Positions 10,446-19,396 are shown, numbered from the stretch's first letter. The stretch: 64,000 bases of DNA from an uncultured Candidatus Poseidoniales archaeon (GCA_902625885.1 CACODE010000001.1:90004-154003); one strand, 5' to 3'. A program made the numbers and translations. The notes: a model not told the origin generated them from the letters alone.

Positions 10446-10649
10446 ATGGTGAAGATGCCCTTTGCTTGCGGCGACTGCCACCTTGTACTTGGCGACGGCG
10501 TCGACCAGTGCGCCAGGTGCCCTTCAGCACCGGTTTCTTCTGACTGGACAGGCTACGTCATCATCGTCAAACCCGCGCGCTCCGAAATTGCAAAACGCTT
10601 GCAGGTGGACAAACCAGGTCGCTATGCGCTCAAAGTCAACATTCGATGA
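10446..10649 (+). CDS. spt4: Transcription elongation factor Spt4 (RpoE2)
   Basis: Small zinc-ribbon protein that pairs with Spt5 to clamp RNA polymerase during elongation. The zinc site is visible as CGDC near the N-terminus and CARC about 12 residues later. The conserved SSDWTGYVIIVKPARSEIAK core follows, and the protein ends near residue 67 as usual. GTG at 10440 overlapping the rpoE1 stop is possible, but the ATG at 10446 has GGTGA five bases before it. Its reading frame begins right at the end of rpoE1, so translation is probably coupled. Confidence 0.93.
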   Translation: MVKMPFACGDCHLVLGDGVDQCARCPSAPVSSDWTGYVIIVKPARSEIAKRLQVDKPGRYALKVNIR

Positions 10650-10658
10650 GGTGAACAC

Positions 10659-10991
10659 ATGGAAATCAAATCACGAAAAGAAAACAAAATTCTGAACCGC
10701 GTTGAAATCTCGTTCAGCTGGAAACACGACAAGAAATCCACCCCTTCCCGCAAGGAAGTCATGGACCTCGTCCAGACGCTTGAACCCGGTTCCAACCGAG
10801 ATCTCATCGTTGTCAAAGACTGTTCAACACGGTTTGGACAGCCTCTCACCACAGGCCTAGCGTACGTCTACAGCTCAAAAGAGGCCATGGCGGTTGAACC
10901 CGGCTACATTTTCAAGCGCCATGAATCGCTTCGAAGCGGTTCCGCTACACAGTCAGAAGCACCGTCCGATGAAGAAGGAGGCGATGAGTGA
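10659..10991 (+). CDS. rps24e: Ribosomal protein S24e
   Basis: Small-subunit ribosomal protein shared by archaea and eukaryotes. The N-terminal strand ([17 protein letters not shown]), the TPSRKEV helix start, and the [20 protein letters not shown] motif are all characteristic. The last 20 residues form an acidic, serine-rich tail ([12 protein letters not shown]) that is longer than in minimal archaeal homologues. GAGGTGA lies a few bases before the ATG. The stop overlaps the next start as TGATG, so S24e and S27ae are translationally coupled. Confidence 0.95.
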   Translation: MEIKSRKENKILNRVEISFSWKHDKKSTPSRKEVMDLVQTLEPGSNRDLIVVKDCSTRFGQPLTTGLAYVYSSKEAMAVEPGYIFKRHESLRSGSATQSEAPSDEEGGDE

Positions 10992-11161
10992 TGGCGGAAC
11001 CCAACCCAAGAGCCAAGTGGTCGAAGTACAAGGTAGAGGACGGCAAATTGGTAAGGGCAGAACACTGTCCTGACCCGTCCTGTGGCCCGGGTGTATTCTT
11101 GGCCATCCACAAAGACCGAAAATCATGCGGCAAGTGTGGATACACCAAGATGAACGAATGA
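10991..11161 (+). CDS. rps27ae: Ribosomal protein S27ae
   Basis: A 56-codon gene encoding the small zinc-ribbon protein that in eukaryotes is fused to ubiquitin and in archaea stands alone. Translation from ATG 10991 gives a basic N-terminus ([18 protein letters not shown]). A four-cysteine zinc site follows: C26 and C31 (CPDPSC) then C46 and C49 (CGKC), ending GYTKMNE. It overlaps the S24e stop by one base and is the last gene of the rpoE1 operon. It converges with the minus-strand gene that ends at 11165. Confidence 0.93.
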   Translation: MAEPNPRAKWSKYKVEDGKLVRAEHCPDPSCGPGVFLAIHKDRKSCGKCGYTKMNE

Positions 11162-11164
11162 AGT

Positions 11165-12157
11165 TCAATCAAGGCGCTGCCCGGACTCAAAAGCGGTGTT
11201 TTCCCAACTACCGTCGTTGAACAGAACGAGTGCACCTGACCCTTTGGGAAGGATGTAAACGGGGAGTTCCCTTGTCGGCCTGCGGTCAACGATATCCTTC
11301 GAGATGACGATTTCTTCGCGCCATCCGGCCACTCGCCAACCTTGCAAACGCTCGTCCCATGAGGCACTATGGACGGGGCCGCTCAGTTGGAGTTGTGCAA
11401 CAAGCGTCATGTCCTCAAGCCATGTGACCAAACCGCTTGTTGAGCAAAGCAAATCCTGTTCATTTTGCTTAAAGTGGTGTTCCAGCGGGGCCTCCACGTG
11501 ATCTAAGAGGTGCTCTTCAATGAGCTGGCCGGTTTCAACCGAGCGCCGCTGCACCCGCCCTCCTTTCGAGGTTAACCAGCACTCGTCGTTGTGGATGTGC
11601 AGGGCAATTGTTTCCTCATTTCTTGGCCGCTTCTTTGGATACGACCACTCTGCTGGGGCCATTCTCCACAATTCTTCGGCGTTGGCTCCGATGCCGTAAA
11701 GGCCTCGATGGTAGAGGTCAAACACCACCGTTTCGCCATCGGTGGCCATGGCCATCGGTTCCGCATCCAGCGCGTGAGCCCATTGGTTTCCTGCTGGGTA
11801 GTGCCGTTCACTCGTGCCCATCGCCGTTCGTAGGTCTGAACGGCGATCGCCGTTCTCCGCCGTTCCAACCGGTATGGACCCCATGCAAGCCAGCATCAGC
11901 TCTCTGTCAAGCCAAGTGCCGATGACATGCCCATCGACAACCACACCTTGCCTGAGCCGCATGGGGTGCGGGATAGAAAAGGATGCAGTGGCGTTCAAAT
12001 CGGTGTCAAGCCACAGAAACTCGCCCAGCATACCGGTTATCAGGACACCGTTTTGGTGTTCAATGATGCGGTCGGGCAGGAAAGGAATGCTTTCGGGCAG
12101 TCCTTCGTCCATGGCGGAAAGTAGGGGCCCTTGTATGTGAATCCTCGTCTGGGACAC
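11165..12157 (-). CDS. Hypothetical protein, possible beta-propeller
   Basis: A 330-residue protein I cannot assign. It is tryptophan- and glycine-rich, without signal peptide or membrane span. Recurrent beta-strand-turn units (GVLITGMLGEFLWLDTD, WRVAGWREEIVISKD, GALVLFNDGSWENTA) resemble WD40/PQQ-type blades, so a cytoplasmic propeller is the best guess. The first codon used here is GTG at 12157; an ATG at 12112 would remove 15 residues. It is transcribed away from dtdA, and the two starts are only about 30 bases apart, so their promoters overlap. Confidence 0.7.
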   Translation of the reverse strand: MSQTRIHIQGPLLSAMDEGLPESIPFLPDRIIEHQNGVLITGMLGEFLWLDTDLNATASFSIPHPMRLRQGVVVDGHVIGTWLDRELMLACMGSIPVGTAENGDRRSDLRTAMGTSERHYPAGNQWAHALDAEPMAMATDGETVVFDLYHRGLYGIGANAEELWRMAPAEWSYPKKRPRNEETIALHIHNDECWLTSKGGRVQRRSVETGQLIEEHLLDHVEAPLEHHFKQNEQDLLCSTSGLVTWLEDMTLVAQLQLSGPVHSASWDERLQGWRVAGWREEIVISKDIVDRRPTRELPVYILPKGSGALVLFNDGSWENTAFESGQRLD

Positions 12158-12158
12158 C

Positions 12159-12165
12159 TAAAATA
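12159..12165 (+). promoter_or_regulatory. TATA-like element for dtdA
   Basis: TAAAATA is centred 25 bases before the ATG at 12187, the distance expected if the transcript starts at or next to the start codon (leaderless). No Shine-Dalgarno is present, which agrees. Inference from spacing only. Confidence 0.5.
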
Positions 12166-12186
12166 GAAGCCCGTTAGCCATTGATC

Positions 12187-13140
12187 ATGGGCGCCCAAGA
12201 GGTCGTTCTTATTGCGGTAAATCAGAGGGATGTCGCAAGCACCAATCAAGCAGAGGTCCTGCTCGAGATTGAAGAATGGACGGTAGGCGAGCGTTTTGAA
12301 GGCCATCCGGTCTTTGTTCTGAAGCACCTGCGTATGGTGTTTTTGCCCGATGGCTTGTTGTTTGAAGACCATCTCGACCGTCGGTGGGAAAATGAAACGG
12401 GAGAAACCGTCTGTGAGATCATCTTCCCATCTCGGCACGTCGCAGCGAGCGGCAAACCCTCGTTGACGCTTCATCCAATAGGTGTCCCGCATTTGCCGAC
12501 CGGCGAACAGGGTCCTTACGGTGGCCATGGCGGACAGGCCCCGCCTCCCTCAACCCGTCTTGCGTCTTGGTGGAACATGTTGTTGGCCTACGCACCGAAG
12601 GAAAAGTCCGTAGAGGGTTTTGACCTATCGTTTGAAGTGACCCACCACGGACCTACCGTGAGCGTCCCGTGTTTGTTCATCGAGGTTGGTTCAACCGAAG
12701 ACATGTGGGGTCATTTGGGGGCTGCAAAGGTACTGGGTCACCTCATCAGGGACGGGCTTCTCAATGTAGCGGGAGAGGTTTGGGACCCATCCATTCATGC
12801 AGGAGCGTTGGTGGTGGTGACCTTGGGTGGTGGCCATTATGCACCGCGTGCCTCAAACCTCGCCCTCATCGATGGCGTATGGATCGGCCACATGTTAGCC
12901 AACTACGCGTTACCCTTCGTTCAGGGCGAGGACGGCGATGTGTCGGGCGAGTGGAGACAGTCCATACTTGCCGCTCTGGCAGCGACGAGAAAGGCTTTCC
13001 CCGAAGGCGAAGTTGTTTGTTCAATGGACAAGAAAGCGTTTCGAGGATGGCAACGGCAAGCCGTTCGAGATTTTTTGGAAGCAGAGGGGGTTCCTTTGCT
13101 GACGACGAAGCAAATCAAGCAACGACTGGAGCAGGCTTAG
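12187..13140 (+). CDS. dtdA: D-aminoacyl-tRNA deacylase, archaeal/plant type (DTD2)
   Basis: Hydrolyses D-amino acids mischarged onto tRNA, protecting translation. About 317 residues. Family patterns visible in order are NQRDVASTNQAEVLLE near the start, HLRMVFLPDGLLFEDHLD around 50, SLTLHPIGVPHLP around 96, THHGPTVSVPCLFIEVGSTE around 150, and the GGGHYAPR motif around 218, which is diagnostic of the DTD2/GEK1 family. The canonical SKH is replaced by LKH here. The start is ATG 12187, preceded by a TATA-like element at leaderless spacing; TTG 12181 is an alternative. It is followed at about 45 bases by proline dehydrogenase on the same strand. Confidence 0.92.
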   Translation: MGAQEVVLIAVNQRDVASTNQAEVLLEIEEWTVGERFEGHPVFVLKHLRMVFLPDGLLFEDHLDRRWENETGETVCEIIFPSRHVAASGKPSLTLHPIGVPHLPTGEQGPYGGHGGQAPPPSTRLASWWNMLLAYAPKEKSVEGFDLSFEVTHHGPTVSVPCLFIEVGSTEDMWGHLGAAKVLGHLIRDGLLNVAGEVWDPSIHAGALVVVTLGGGHYAPRASNLALIDGVWIGHMLANYALPFVQGEDGDVSGEWRQSILAALAATRKAFPEGEVVCSMDKKAFRGWQRQAVRDFLEAEGVPLLTTKQIKQRLEQA

Positions 13141-13185
13141 CATCTGGCACAAAGGGTCAAAGAGCGGTTGTGGCTAGGCACTTTC

Positions 13186-14163
13186 ATGGTAGGCTGGTTC
13201 TCCAAGCTGGTCGTTGCCACCACGGTACGGATGCCAAAATGGTTTGTCCGCTGGGTTAGTCGACGCTACGTTGCGGGAGAAACCCTCAACGAAGCGATGG
13301 CGGTCATGAAACGCTTGAGTTCAGAAGGTGCCTGTTTCACCATCGATGTGCTGGGTGAAGAGATTTCTTCGATGGAAGAAGCAAATTTCTTCCTCGAGGA
13401 ATACATCAGGGTCATGCGAGCCATCAGGGAAGAAAATCTGGACGCCAACATCAGCATCAAACCCACAGCCTTTGGCTTGCTTATTGACCAAAAAAAGGGC
13501 ATGGAAAACATTCGCCACCTTGTTGAGATGGCCGCCAAAGAGGACATGTTTGTTCGACTTGATATGGAAGACCACAGGGTAACGACCGCCACCATCGATG
13601 CCGTTTTGGCTCTCCATAAAGAAGGCCTCACCAACGTAGGGACCGTTCTTCAGGGACGGTTGTTCCGCACGCTGGCCGACATTGATTCGCTCGAGGAAAG
13701 CCTGGGTCCGGGGGCCGACTATCGAATTTGCAAAGGGATATATCTTGAGCCTGAAGACATTTCATTCACCAATTATACCGACATTGTTGACGCCACAAAC
13801 GCCGCCATCGATCGCATGTTCGCTGCTGGATCTTATGTCGGTGTTGCAAGCCACGACCAACCTGTCATCGATCACACGCTCTCTGCTCTGAAAGCCCACG
13901 GGATGGGTCCGGGCATTGAAGACCCGCGTCCGAACGCAGGACCAAATCGTCATCAGAAAGGCCCCGGGTACGAATTCCAAATGCTGCTGGGCGTGCGAGG
14001 TCCTCTCCGCCGTCGGTTGCTGAAAGAAGGACACCGTACACGCGTCTACATTCCGTACGGTGAGAAATGGTACGAGTACAGCATTCGCAGGTTGAAAGAA
14101 AACCCGACCATCGGCAGTCATGTTGCCAAGGCGTTTTTGATGCCGTGGACCAACCGTCCATGA
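13186..14163 (+). CDS. Proline dehydrogenase
   Basis: FAD-dependent oxidation of proline to pyrroline-5-carboxylate. The roughly 325-residue monofunctional form shows the full set of TIM-barrel motifs: YVAGETLNEA, FTIDVLGEE, ISIKPTAFG, VRLDMEDH, LQGRLFRTLAD, YRICKGIYLEP, VGVASHDQP, EFQMLLGVR and RVYIPYGEKWYEYSIRRLKENP. No P5C dehydrogenase is nearby, so the second step must be encoded elsewhere. The start is placed at ATG 13186, which leaves a short hydrophobic N-terminal stretch (MVGWFSKLVVATTV); TTG 13168 would add six residues. The stop abuts the stop of the converging zinc-finger gene with no spacer. Proline use fits a peptide-degrading lifestyle. Confidence 0.93.
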   Translation: MVGWFSKLVVATTVRMPKWFVRWVSRRYVAGETLNEAMAVMKRLSSEGACFTIDVLGEEISSMEEANFFLEEYIRVMRAIREENLDANISIKPTAFGLLIDQKKGMENIRHLVEMAAKEDMFVRLDMEDHRVTTATIDAVLALHKEGLTNVGTVLQGRLFRTLADIDSLEESLGPGADYRICKGIYLEPEDISFTNYTDIVDATNAAIDRMFAAGSYVGVASHDQPVIDHTLSALKAHGMGPGIEDPRPNAGPNRHQKGPGYEFQMLLGVRGPLRRRLLKEGHRTRVYIPYGEKWYEYSIRRLKENPTIGSHVAKAFLMPWTNRP

Positions 14164-15027
14164 TCAATTACGCTTTTTCTTCTTCGAACGGTGTCGTGGA
14201 CTTGGCTTCACGCCTTTTTTGATTTGGTCCTTCGGTCGTTCGGGATTCGGGTTGAATCCGAGGCGACCTTCCTTCCACGCTTGACGGCGTTCACGTGGTG
14301 TTTTGGGTGCAAAATGCTCAGGTTGAGGGGGTTCGTGGAGGTACATGCGCTTGATGTCTGGCGCTTTGACGGTGCCTCGCATGGTCCGTCCAGCTCCTGT
14401 ATGAATGGCCCGAATCCGCCAGGTCTGCCCGTTGTGTTCGATTAGATGGGATCCGGTGAACGTCGTTTCCTGAGGGACGATGATGACGTCGGACGTGGAC
14501 TCTTCACCCCTCGTCAACGTCAACTTCACACGAACCATGTCCGTGCGCAGCGCGGTGATTCGAGCGATGTTGTTCGCCATGGCCGAACTGGCATGCGTCT
14601 CGTCTTTCATCTCTATTTGATGAATGGTCCACAACATTTCGTCTTCTTCAAACACATCTCCTATGACAAAATCCTCGTCAGCGTCAACAACAAGCGTCAC
14701 TCTATGGGAAGTGGGGCCGTCTGTCAAAATGAACGGTATGTTGGTCGGTGCTGGAGGCCGAAAGATGACGGTGTGAACGTCTTCGCAAACATGGCACCGT
14801 ACCATGAAATCAGCGCCGTTCCCAACTTTCTTTTCGCGCAGGATGTCATGGCCGCACACGTCATCACACGAGGGGCAAAACGTGGCGTTGTCGAGGTGTT
14901 CCTCTTCACCCTCATCATCAACGGTCACGGTCTTCCCCCAAACCCTTGCCGGAACCCACTTGGTTTGAACCCTCCGACACGGTTGCCGAGCAAGGCTTGA
15001 TGTTGGAGGATAAGGACCACCGTCCAT
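14164..15027 (-). CDS. HVO_0476-type zinc-finger protein
   Basis: Archaeal protein of unknown cellular role. Two cysteine pairs with flanking histidines lie near the N-terminus (CPSCDDVCGHDIL and VRCHVCEDVHTVIF, about residues 50-90), as in the family named for Haloferax HVO_0476. A beta-rich middle with an OB-like or SH3-like feel (DFVIGDVFEEDEMLWTI) follows, and a very basic C-terminal tail ends in a lysine run that may touch RNA. The family name is assigned from memory of the motif. ATG 15027 lies inside a CCATGG palindrome shared with the divergent gene's start; GTG 15036 is the alternative. Confidence 0.72.
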   Translation of the reverse strand: MDGGPYPPTSSLARQPCRRVQTKWVPARVWGKTVTVDDEGEEEHLDNATFCPSCDDVCGHDILREKKVGNGADFMVRCHVCEDVHTVIFRPPAPTNIPFILTDGPTSHRVTLVVDADEDFVIGDVFEEDEMLWTIHQIEMKDETHASSAMANNIARITALRTDMVRVKLTLTRGEESTSDVIIVPQETTFTGSHLIEHNGQTWRIRAIHTGAGRTMRGTVKAPDIKRMYLHEPPQPEHFAPKTPRERRQAWKEGRLGFNPNPERPKDQIKKGVKPSPRHRSKKKKRN

Positions 15028-15766
15028 GGAGGACACGGACGTTCAGGTCGAGCGGAGTGAACTGCTCGCTCACATTCTTGCCAAAGACGAGCAGCAGCCG
15101 CAAAAAGAACCCGATGTTGCCGCCAACATTCACGAGCAACTGCAGCACATGGGCCTCTCGACCTGGTCGCTTTCGGTGCTCCGACGCCTTCGCGATGCTG
15201 TGGCTCGGCTGCAACCAAAAACGCTGCTTGAGGTCGGCGCCAGTATCGGCCACCGGACGGCATGGATTCTGGACGATTTTGAACGTCGGAACCAGCGACC
15301 GGACATGTTGACGCTCGTGGAACCCGGCGGTAAATTTGGGGTCATCCTCAAACGCTTGCTCCAGCGGTACGATGCGCTGCCGTGGTCCTCGGTCGTCGTC
15401 GGCGAACCGAGTCAATTAGCGGCCGAACACCAAGCGTGGAAACTGGCCTCTGCAAGCGTCTCAGAACTCTCTCAAACCCCCTTTATGTCGGCGTACGATG
15501 TTGTCGTGGTGGATGGTCCTTCATCAAAGAGGGCCGACTTGGTAGCCACGTACCTTGAGATGCTATCGCCAAACGGTGTGCTTTTCACCGTCGAACCCGA
15601 CATGCCTACAGGTGAAATAGCCGAGGATGATTGGGAAGGCATGGGCTTGGTGGCAGGTTTCAACAGGTGGATCGAACTTGTCGGCGAGACACAATCGACG
15701 CATCATGTAGCTTTCATGCCGCTGTTTGGCGGGACATTGGTGGCGTGGCTTCCCGTTCAACCTTAG
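15026..15766 (+). CDS. Class I SAM-dependent methyltransferase, O-methyltransferase-like
   Basis: The Rossmann methyltransferase pattern is clear: motif I is LLEVGASIGHRTAWIL near residue 69, motif II ends in LVEPGG near 98, and motif IV is YDVVVVDGPSSKRADLVATYL near 155, followed by LSPNGVLFTVEPD. The aspartate of VVVDG and the overall 246-residue size resemble the catechol-type O-methyltransferase family, but the substrate cannot be deduced. Its ATG shares a CCATGG palindrome with the start of the divergent zinc-finger gene. The stop overlaps the end of the converging subtilase gene by four bases. Confidence 0.78.
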   Translation: MEDTDVQVERSELLAHILAKDEQQPQKEPDVAANIHEQLQHMGLSTWSLSVLRRLRDAVARLQPKTLLEVGASIGHRTAWILDDFERRNQRPDMLTLVEPGGKFGVILKRLLQRYDALPWSSVVVGEPSQLAAEHQAWKLASASVSELSQTPFMSAYDVVVVDGPSSKRADLVATYLEMLSPNGVLFTVEPDMPTGEIAEDDWEGMGLVAGFNRWIELVGETQSTHHVAFMPLFGGTLVAWLPVQP

Positions 15767-16935
15767 GCCGCTTGCTGGAGCAGGCCTGACACATTCAGCA
15801 AACCGTATCCGTACCGATCGTCGTGTGTTGTTTGCCCCGCCTCCGGCACGGCGCTGTCCATCAGCCACTGCTTCACGGCGTTGATGTTGTCAGCACCGCC
15901 CGTGGATTCGTCGGCTCGTAGAGTGGGCTTTGCCTCTAGCAAAAGGCAGAGGGCTCCGGTGACGTAAACGGTGGCGGCACTCGTTCCATCGGCCAAACCC
16001 CAACCGCCGTCGTCCAAGAGGACTGGGACACCCTCTGCAGGGGCAACAATCTCAGGTTTCTTGTCCGGGTCACCTCTCGGCATGAGAATGGGCAGGGGCA
16101 GGAGCCTACCGTTGTTGTCGCCCCTTGATGACCCCGACCATATGGTGCCTTTGAGGGTCACGCCGCCGACGGAAATCACGCTGGTTTCGCTGGAAGGGTG
16201 AGCTACATCGCCGTCGTCGTCCTCACCATCGTTGCCCGCAGCGGCAACGACGTACACGCCAGCGTCAATGGCTTCTTCGGCGGCATCTCCGGAAGTTCGC
16301 CCCGACCCAATACCGAACGGTAGGATGTTTGGCGCCCCACCCAGGGACAAGGAAATGACATGCGCTCCGTTTGCCACGCACCAGTCTACGGCTTCGGCCA
16401 CAATTTCGTCATTGCCACTGCCGTCTTCCGCAAGGGCCTTGGCGACAAGCAAGTCAACGTTTTTTGCCACCCCTTTGAGCCAGCCGTTGGCAACCAACAA
16501 CCCGGCCATCGAGGTGCCATGACCGTGATCGTCGTACGGTTGCGCATTGCCGTTGATGAAGTCTTTCCAACCGACCAAGTTCATGTCTTCCAAGTCGCTG
16601 TGGTCCGGTTCAATGCCCGAGTCAACGATGCAGGCGACGACACCGTCCCCGGTGAGTGATTCTGATGCGGGATTGATCAGTTCGTTGTACGTTGCGTGAC
16701 GTTCGAGTGCCACCTCACTGGGACGAAGCAGAATGGCGCCGTCGCTCAACACAACCGCAGCAAGGTACCCAGCAGCTAAAATCAGTGTCAAGCCGAGGGT
16801 GATGCTGACGACCATTTTGATGGCCCTGATGTCGCTTGTCTCTTCCACAAGGGCCGCTACAAGCGGTTGATTGGAGCCGTCCATGGGGTTGTGGACCTCT
16901 CCATCAACCATCAAGTCCGGGACGTCCGATGTCAT
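15763..16935 (-). CDS. Subtilisin-like (S8) serine peptidase with N-terminal membrane anchor
   Basis: A 390-residue subtilase. The catalytic triad is visible as D105 in CIVDSGIEPDHSDL, H139 in the DDHGHGTSMAGLL block and S319 in DGTSAATVYVTGAL, with the oxyanion asparagine N235 in AAAGND. About 40 residues precede a single hydrophobic helix (VVSITLGLTLILAAGYLAAVVL, about 42-64), so the enzyme is probably tethered with its catalytic domain outside. There is no long prodomain. It is the last gene of an operon, starting four bases after the cysteine desulfurase stop. It likely degrades extracellular protein or matures surface proteins. Confidence 0.92.
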   Translation of the reverse strand: MTSDVPDLMVDGEVHNPMDGSNQPLVAALVEETSDIRAIKMVVSITLGLTLILAAGYLAAVVLSDGAILLRPSEVALERHATYNELINPASESLTGDGVVACIVDSGIEPDHSDLEDMNLVGWKDFINGNAQPYDDHGHGTSMAGLLVANGWLKGVAKNVDLLVAKALAEDGSGNDEIVAEAVDWCVANGAHVISLSLGGAPNILPFGIGSGRTSGDAAEEAIDAGVYVVAAAGNDGEDDDGDVAHPSSETSVISVGGVTLKGTIWSGSSRGDNNGRLLPLPILMPRGDPDKKPEIVAPAEGVPVLLDDGGWGLADGTSAATVYVTGALCLLLEAKPTLRADESTGGADNINAVKQWLMDSAVPEAGQTTHDDRYGYGLLNVSGLLQQAA

Positions 16936-16939
16936 GTCA

Positions 16940-18154
16940 TCAACTCAATGTCTGGACTATTTCATTCAGTGTATCGACGAACCTTCGTACGTCCTCTTCG
17001 TTGTTGTAGAGGTAAGCGGAGGCCCGGAGTGAACCTTGGGGATGCCCTCGGTCTGCAAACCACGAATGGACACAGTGTTGGCCGCTTCGCACCATAACGC
17101 CAGCGGCCTCATCAAGCAGCAGAGCCACATCGTGCGCTGGCAATTCATCCATCAACAGGGAACAAATGCCGCCGCGTTGAGCCGGATCCTCAGGGCCAAT
17201 AATGGACACGCCGTTGAGGTCCTTCACACCGTTTGTCATGATCGTGTTTAGCCGTATTTCATGCTCGTGAACGGCGTTCATGTCAAGTTTGGTCAGGTAG
17301 TCAATGGCGGCTCCTGTTGCCATCATGCCGGAAAAGTTCCCCAAACCACCCTCAAAGCGAGCCGGAGGAGCTGCCCAAGTGGCATCGGTGTAGGACGATG
17401 TTTGCACGGTTTGCCCACCTGACTGAATCGTCCGTAGACCGTCCAACAGTTCGTATCGACCCCACAAACCTCCCATGCCCGATGGTCCGCACATCTTGTG
17501 TATGGAAAACGAAAGGAAGTCAATGTCAAGCGCCTGCACATCGACGTTCATGTGCGGTGTTGATTGAGCGCCGTCAATCGCCACGAGGGCCCCATGATCG
17601 TGGGCGATGCTCGTGATCTTCTCAATCGGGATTGCTACGCCGTCAAGGTTCCCCACATGGCTCATGGCCACCATGCGCAACTTGTCGCCGGCATCGGCGC
17701 ACGCCGCCTCAAACGCTTCAAGATCAAACGTGTTGTCTGGATGGCTTGGCACCACCCTGTGGTCAATGCCTTGTTCTTGCTCAAGTTGGAGCCAAGGCAC
17801 CAAGTTGGAATTGTGCTCCCTGTCGGTCGTGAGGACGACGTCCCCTTTTTCCCACGTCATACCGTGGGCGATCTGGTTGATGGAGTGGGTGGCGTTTCGG
17901 GTAAAAACAATCTCGTTTGCAGAGGGTGTGTTCAGAAATTTGGCCAACTTTGTACGAGCATCGGAAACGGCTTTTGAAACGGTTGTTCCATAACGGTGAA
18001 CGGAGCGTCCTCCGCAACCCGGTACCTCGGTGTAGTATCGTTGAATGCTGTCGATGACCGATTGCGGTTTGAGGGTGACGCAGGCGTTATCGAGGTACGC
18101 AGGTGGATTTTCCCCTTGCAGGGTTGGGAAATCGTTTCTGTTTTGATTAAACAT
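16940..18154 (-). CDS. Cysteine desulfurase, SufS-type (class V aminotransferase fold)
   Basis: PLP enzyme releasing sulfur from cysteine as an enzyme-bound persulfide. Visible motifs are YLDNACVTLKP at the N-terminus, RNATHSINQIAHG, TTDREHNSNLVPW, VAIDGAQSTPHMNVD (PLP aspartate), the SFSIHKMCGPSGMGG block with the Schiff-base lysine, and VRSGQHCVHSWF carrying the catalytic cysteine. The true start is ATG 18154, one base after the end of the upstream membrane-protein gene; a longer reading frame exists but overlaps that gene. No SufBCD or scaffold gene is adjacent, so whether it serves Fe-S assembly or another sulfur pathway is open. Confidence 0.9.
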   Translation of the reverse strand: MFNQNRNDFPTLQGENPPAYLDNACVTLKPQSVIDSIQRYYTEVPGCGGRSVHRYGTTVSKAVSDARTKLAKFLNTPSANEIVFTRNATHSINQIAHGMTWEKGDVVLTTDREHNSNLVPWLQLEQEQGIDHRVVPSHPDNTFDLEAFEAACADAGDKLRMVAMSHVGNLDGVAIPIEKITSIAHDHGALVAIDGAQSTPHMNVDVQALDIDFLSFSIHKMCGPSGMGGLWGRYELLDGLRTIQSGGQTVQTSSYTDATWAAPPARFEGGLGNFSGMMATGAAIDYLTKLDMNAVHEHEIRLNTIMTNGVKDLNGVSIIGPEDPAQRGGICSLLMDELPAHDVALLLDEAAGVMVRSGQHCVHSWFADRGHPQGSLRASAYLYNNEEDVRRFVDTLNEIVQTLS

Positions 18155-18155
18155 C

Positions 18156-19295
18156 TTACCACACATCCTGGTCGGGCATGTAATCGAGCGCCGGTGCGTT
18201 GACGCCACATGCTGGACAATCTATTCTGCTTGGCATCGGTTCTTGGCAGGTTGTGCAGTTGGTACCGACCATCACATGCGTGGTGCAGCCAGGTAGGTTA
18301 CAGGGGTGGGTAAGTTCGCCGTTTTTGTTTAATTTTAGCGAAGTGCTCGCCCCGCATTCAGGACACGCAATATCCGCTAGTTTCTCCCACATGTTGGGTT
18401 GTTGACCCGACATTTCCAGCGAAGCGTCAACAGCGGCCCGTGTTCGCACAGCGTTTTGAGCGCCCAAAAGGTGTTGCGGGTACCACAGAACAAACAGGAG
18501 CAACGGAACAGCCGGTAGGCCGGTGATAATGTGAATCACGAGGAAAGCGATGTTGCTCTCACCGTAGGAGGCGACGTGATGAAGGCCTGCCCATGATGAC
18601 ACCATGATGAGAAAGACCCAAACGCCAAACATGGCTGACCAACCCCTTAACGAATGTTCTGCGAGGGCTTCCTCCATCACCCGAACGTCCTCGTGCAGCA
18701 GATTGACTTCCACGTGGAGGTCTCGAGTTTCAACGACGGCCTTCCAGAAGAAAAACAGGAAAAAGAACACAACCAAAACAATGAGTGTGCCGCCCATCAT
18801 GTCGGCGAGTTCGAAACCAAGCGGGAAGGACGGGTTGTTTCGGTGAAACAGAACTTGGGCGCCAACAAGCCCGTTCCACATGAGTAACAAAGAGATGGCG
18901 TGAACACGCATAACGGGAAACAAGATCATGGCTTGGTAGGCAAACCAGCCCCAGCAAATAAAAGACACCAGCATCTGGAAAAACTGGGAACCGTTGATGG
19001 CGAGGATGCCGTCGATTCCTGAAATTTTGGCGTCCCCGCCTCCCCACAACTCCGGGGATACCGAGCCCAAAAAAAGAGCAACCACGCCAAAGGCGACCGT
19101 GCTGTAATGCACACGTGTCCATTCGCTACGGAGAAGTTTCCAATGAAACATCAATTCTATTCGTATGGTGTTCAAGCCCTCTGCCATTGGAAAAGTGTCT
19201 GGAAGCGGTCGGTGAAGAGAGACATCGGCCATGCGGAGTGGGACCTCGGCGTTGGCGTTCACCAAGCCGACACCAGCCTCTCCCCCCTCGGCCAT
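18156..19295 (-). CDS. Multi-pass membrane protein with C-terminal zinc ribbons
   Basis: I do not recognise the family. Six or so hydrophobic helices are visible: YSTVAFGVVALFLGSV, FQMLVSFICWGWFAYQAMIL, AISLLLMWNGLVGAQVLF, MGGTLIVLVVFFFLFFF, MFGVWVFLIMVSSWAGL and IAFLVIHIITGLPAVPLLLFVL. After a helical linker come several cysteine pairs (CPECG, CNLPGC, CTTC, CPACG) that form one or two zinc ribbons on the cytoplasmic side. ATG codons at 19232 and 19187 are alternative starts. It is the first gene of the operon with the cysteine desulfurase and subtilase, which suggests but does not prove a link between these three. Confidence 0.78.
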   Translation of the reverse strand: MAEGGEAGVGLVNANAEVPLRMADVSLHRPLPDTFPMAEGLNTIRIELMFHWKLLRSEWTRVHYSTVAFGVVALFLGSVSPELWGGGDAKISGIDGILAINGSQFFQMLVSFICWGWFAYQAMILFPVMRVHAISLLLMWNGLVGAQVLFHRNNPSFPLGFELADMMGGTLIVLVVFFFLFFFWKAVVETRDLHVEVNLLHEDVRVMEEALAEHSLRGWSAMFGVWVFLIMVSSWAGLHHVASYGESNIAFLVIHIITGLPAVPLLLFVLWYPQHLLGAQNAVRTRAAVDASLEMSGQQPNMWEKLADIACPECGASTSLKLNKNGELTHPCNLPGCTTHVMVGTNCTTCQEPMPSRIDCPACGVNAPALDYMPDQDVW

Positions 19296-19396
19296 GTTGA
19301 AGGCTGGAGGTCGTCCCTTTGAGTCCTTTCGCTTTGTGCATACGGTTCTTCCTCAAGGGTGATGGTTAAACGAGGGGCGGGGTTGGCCAAGTTAGA

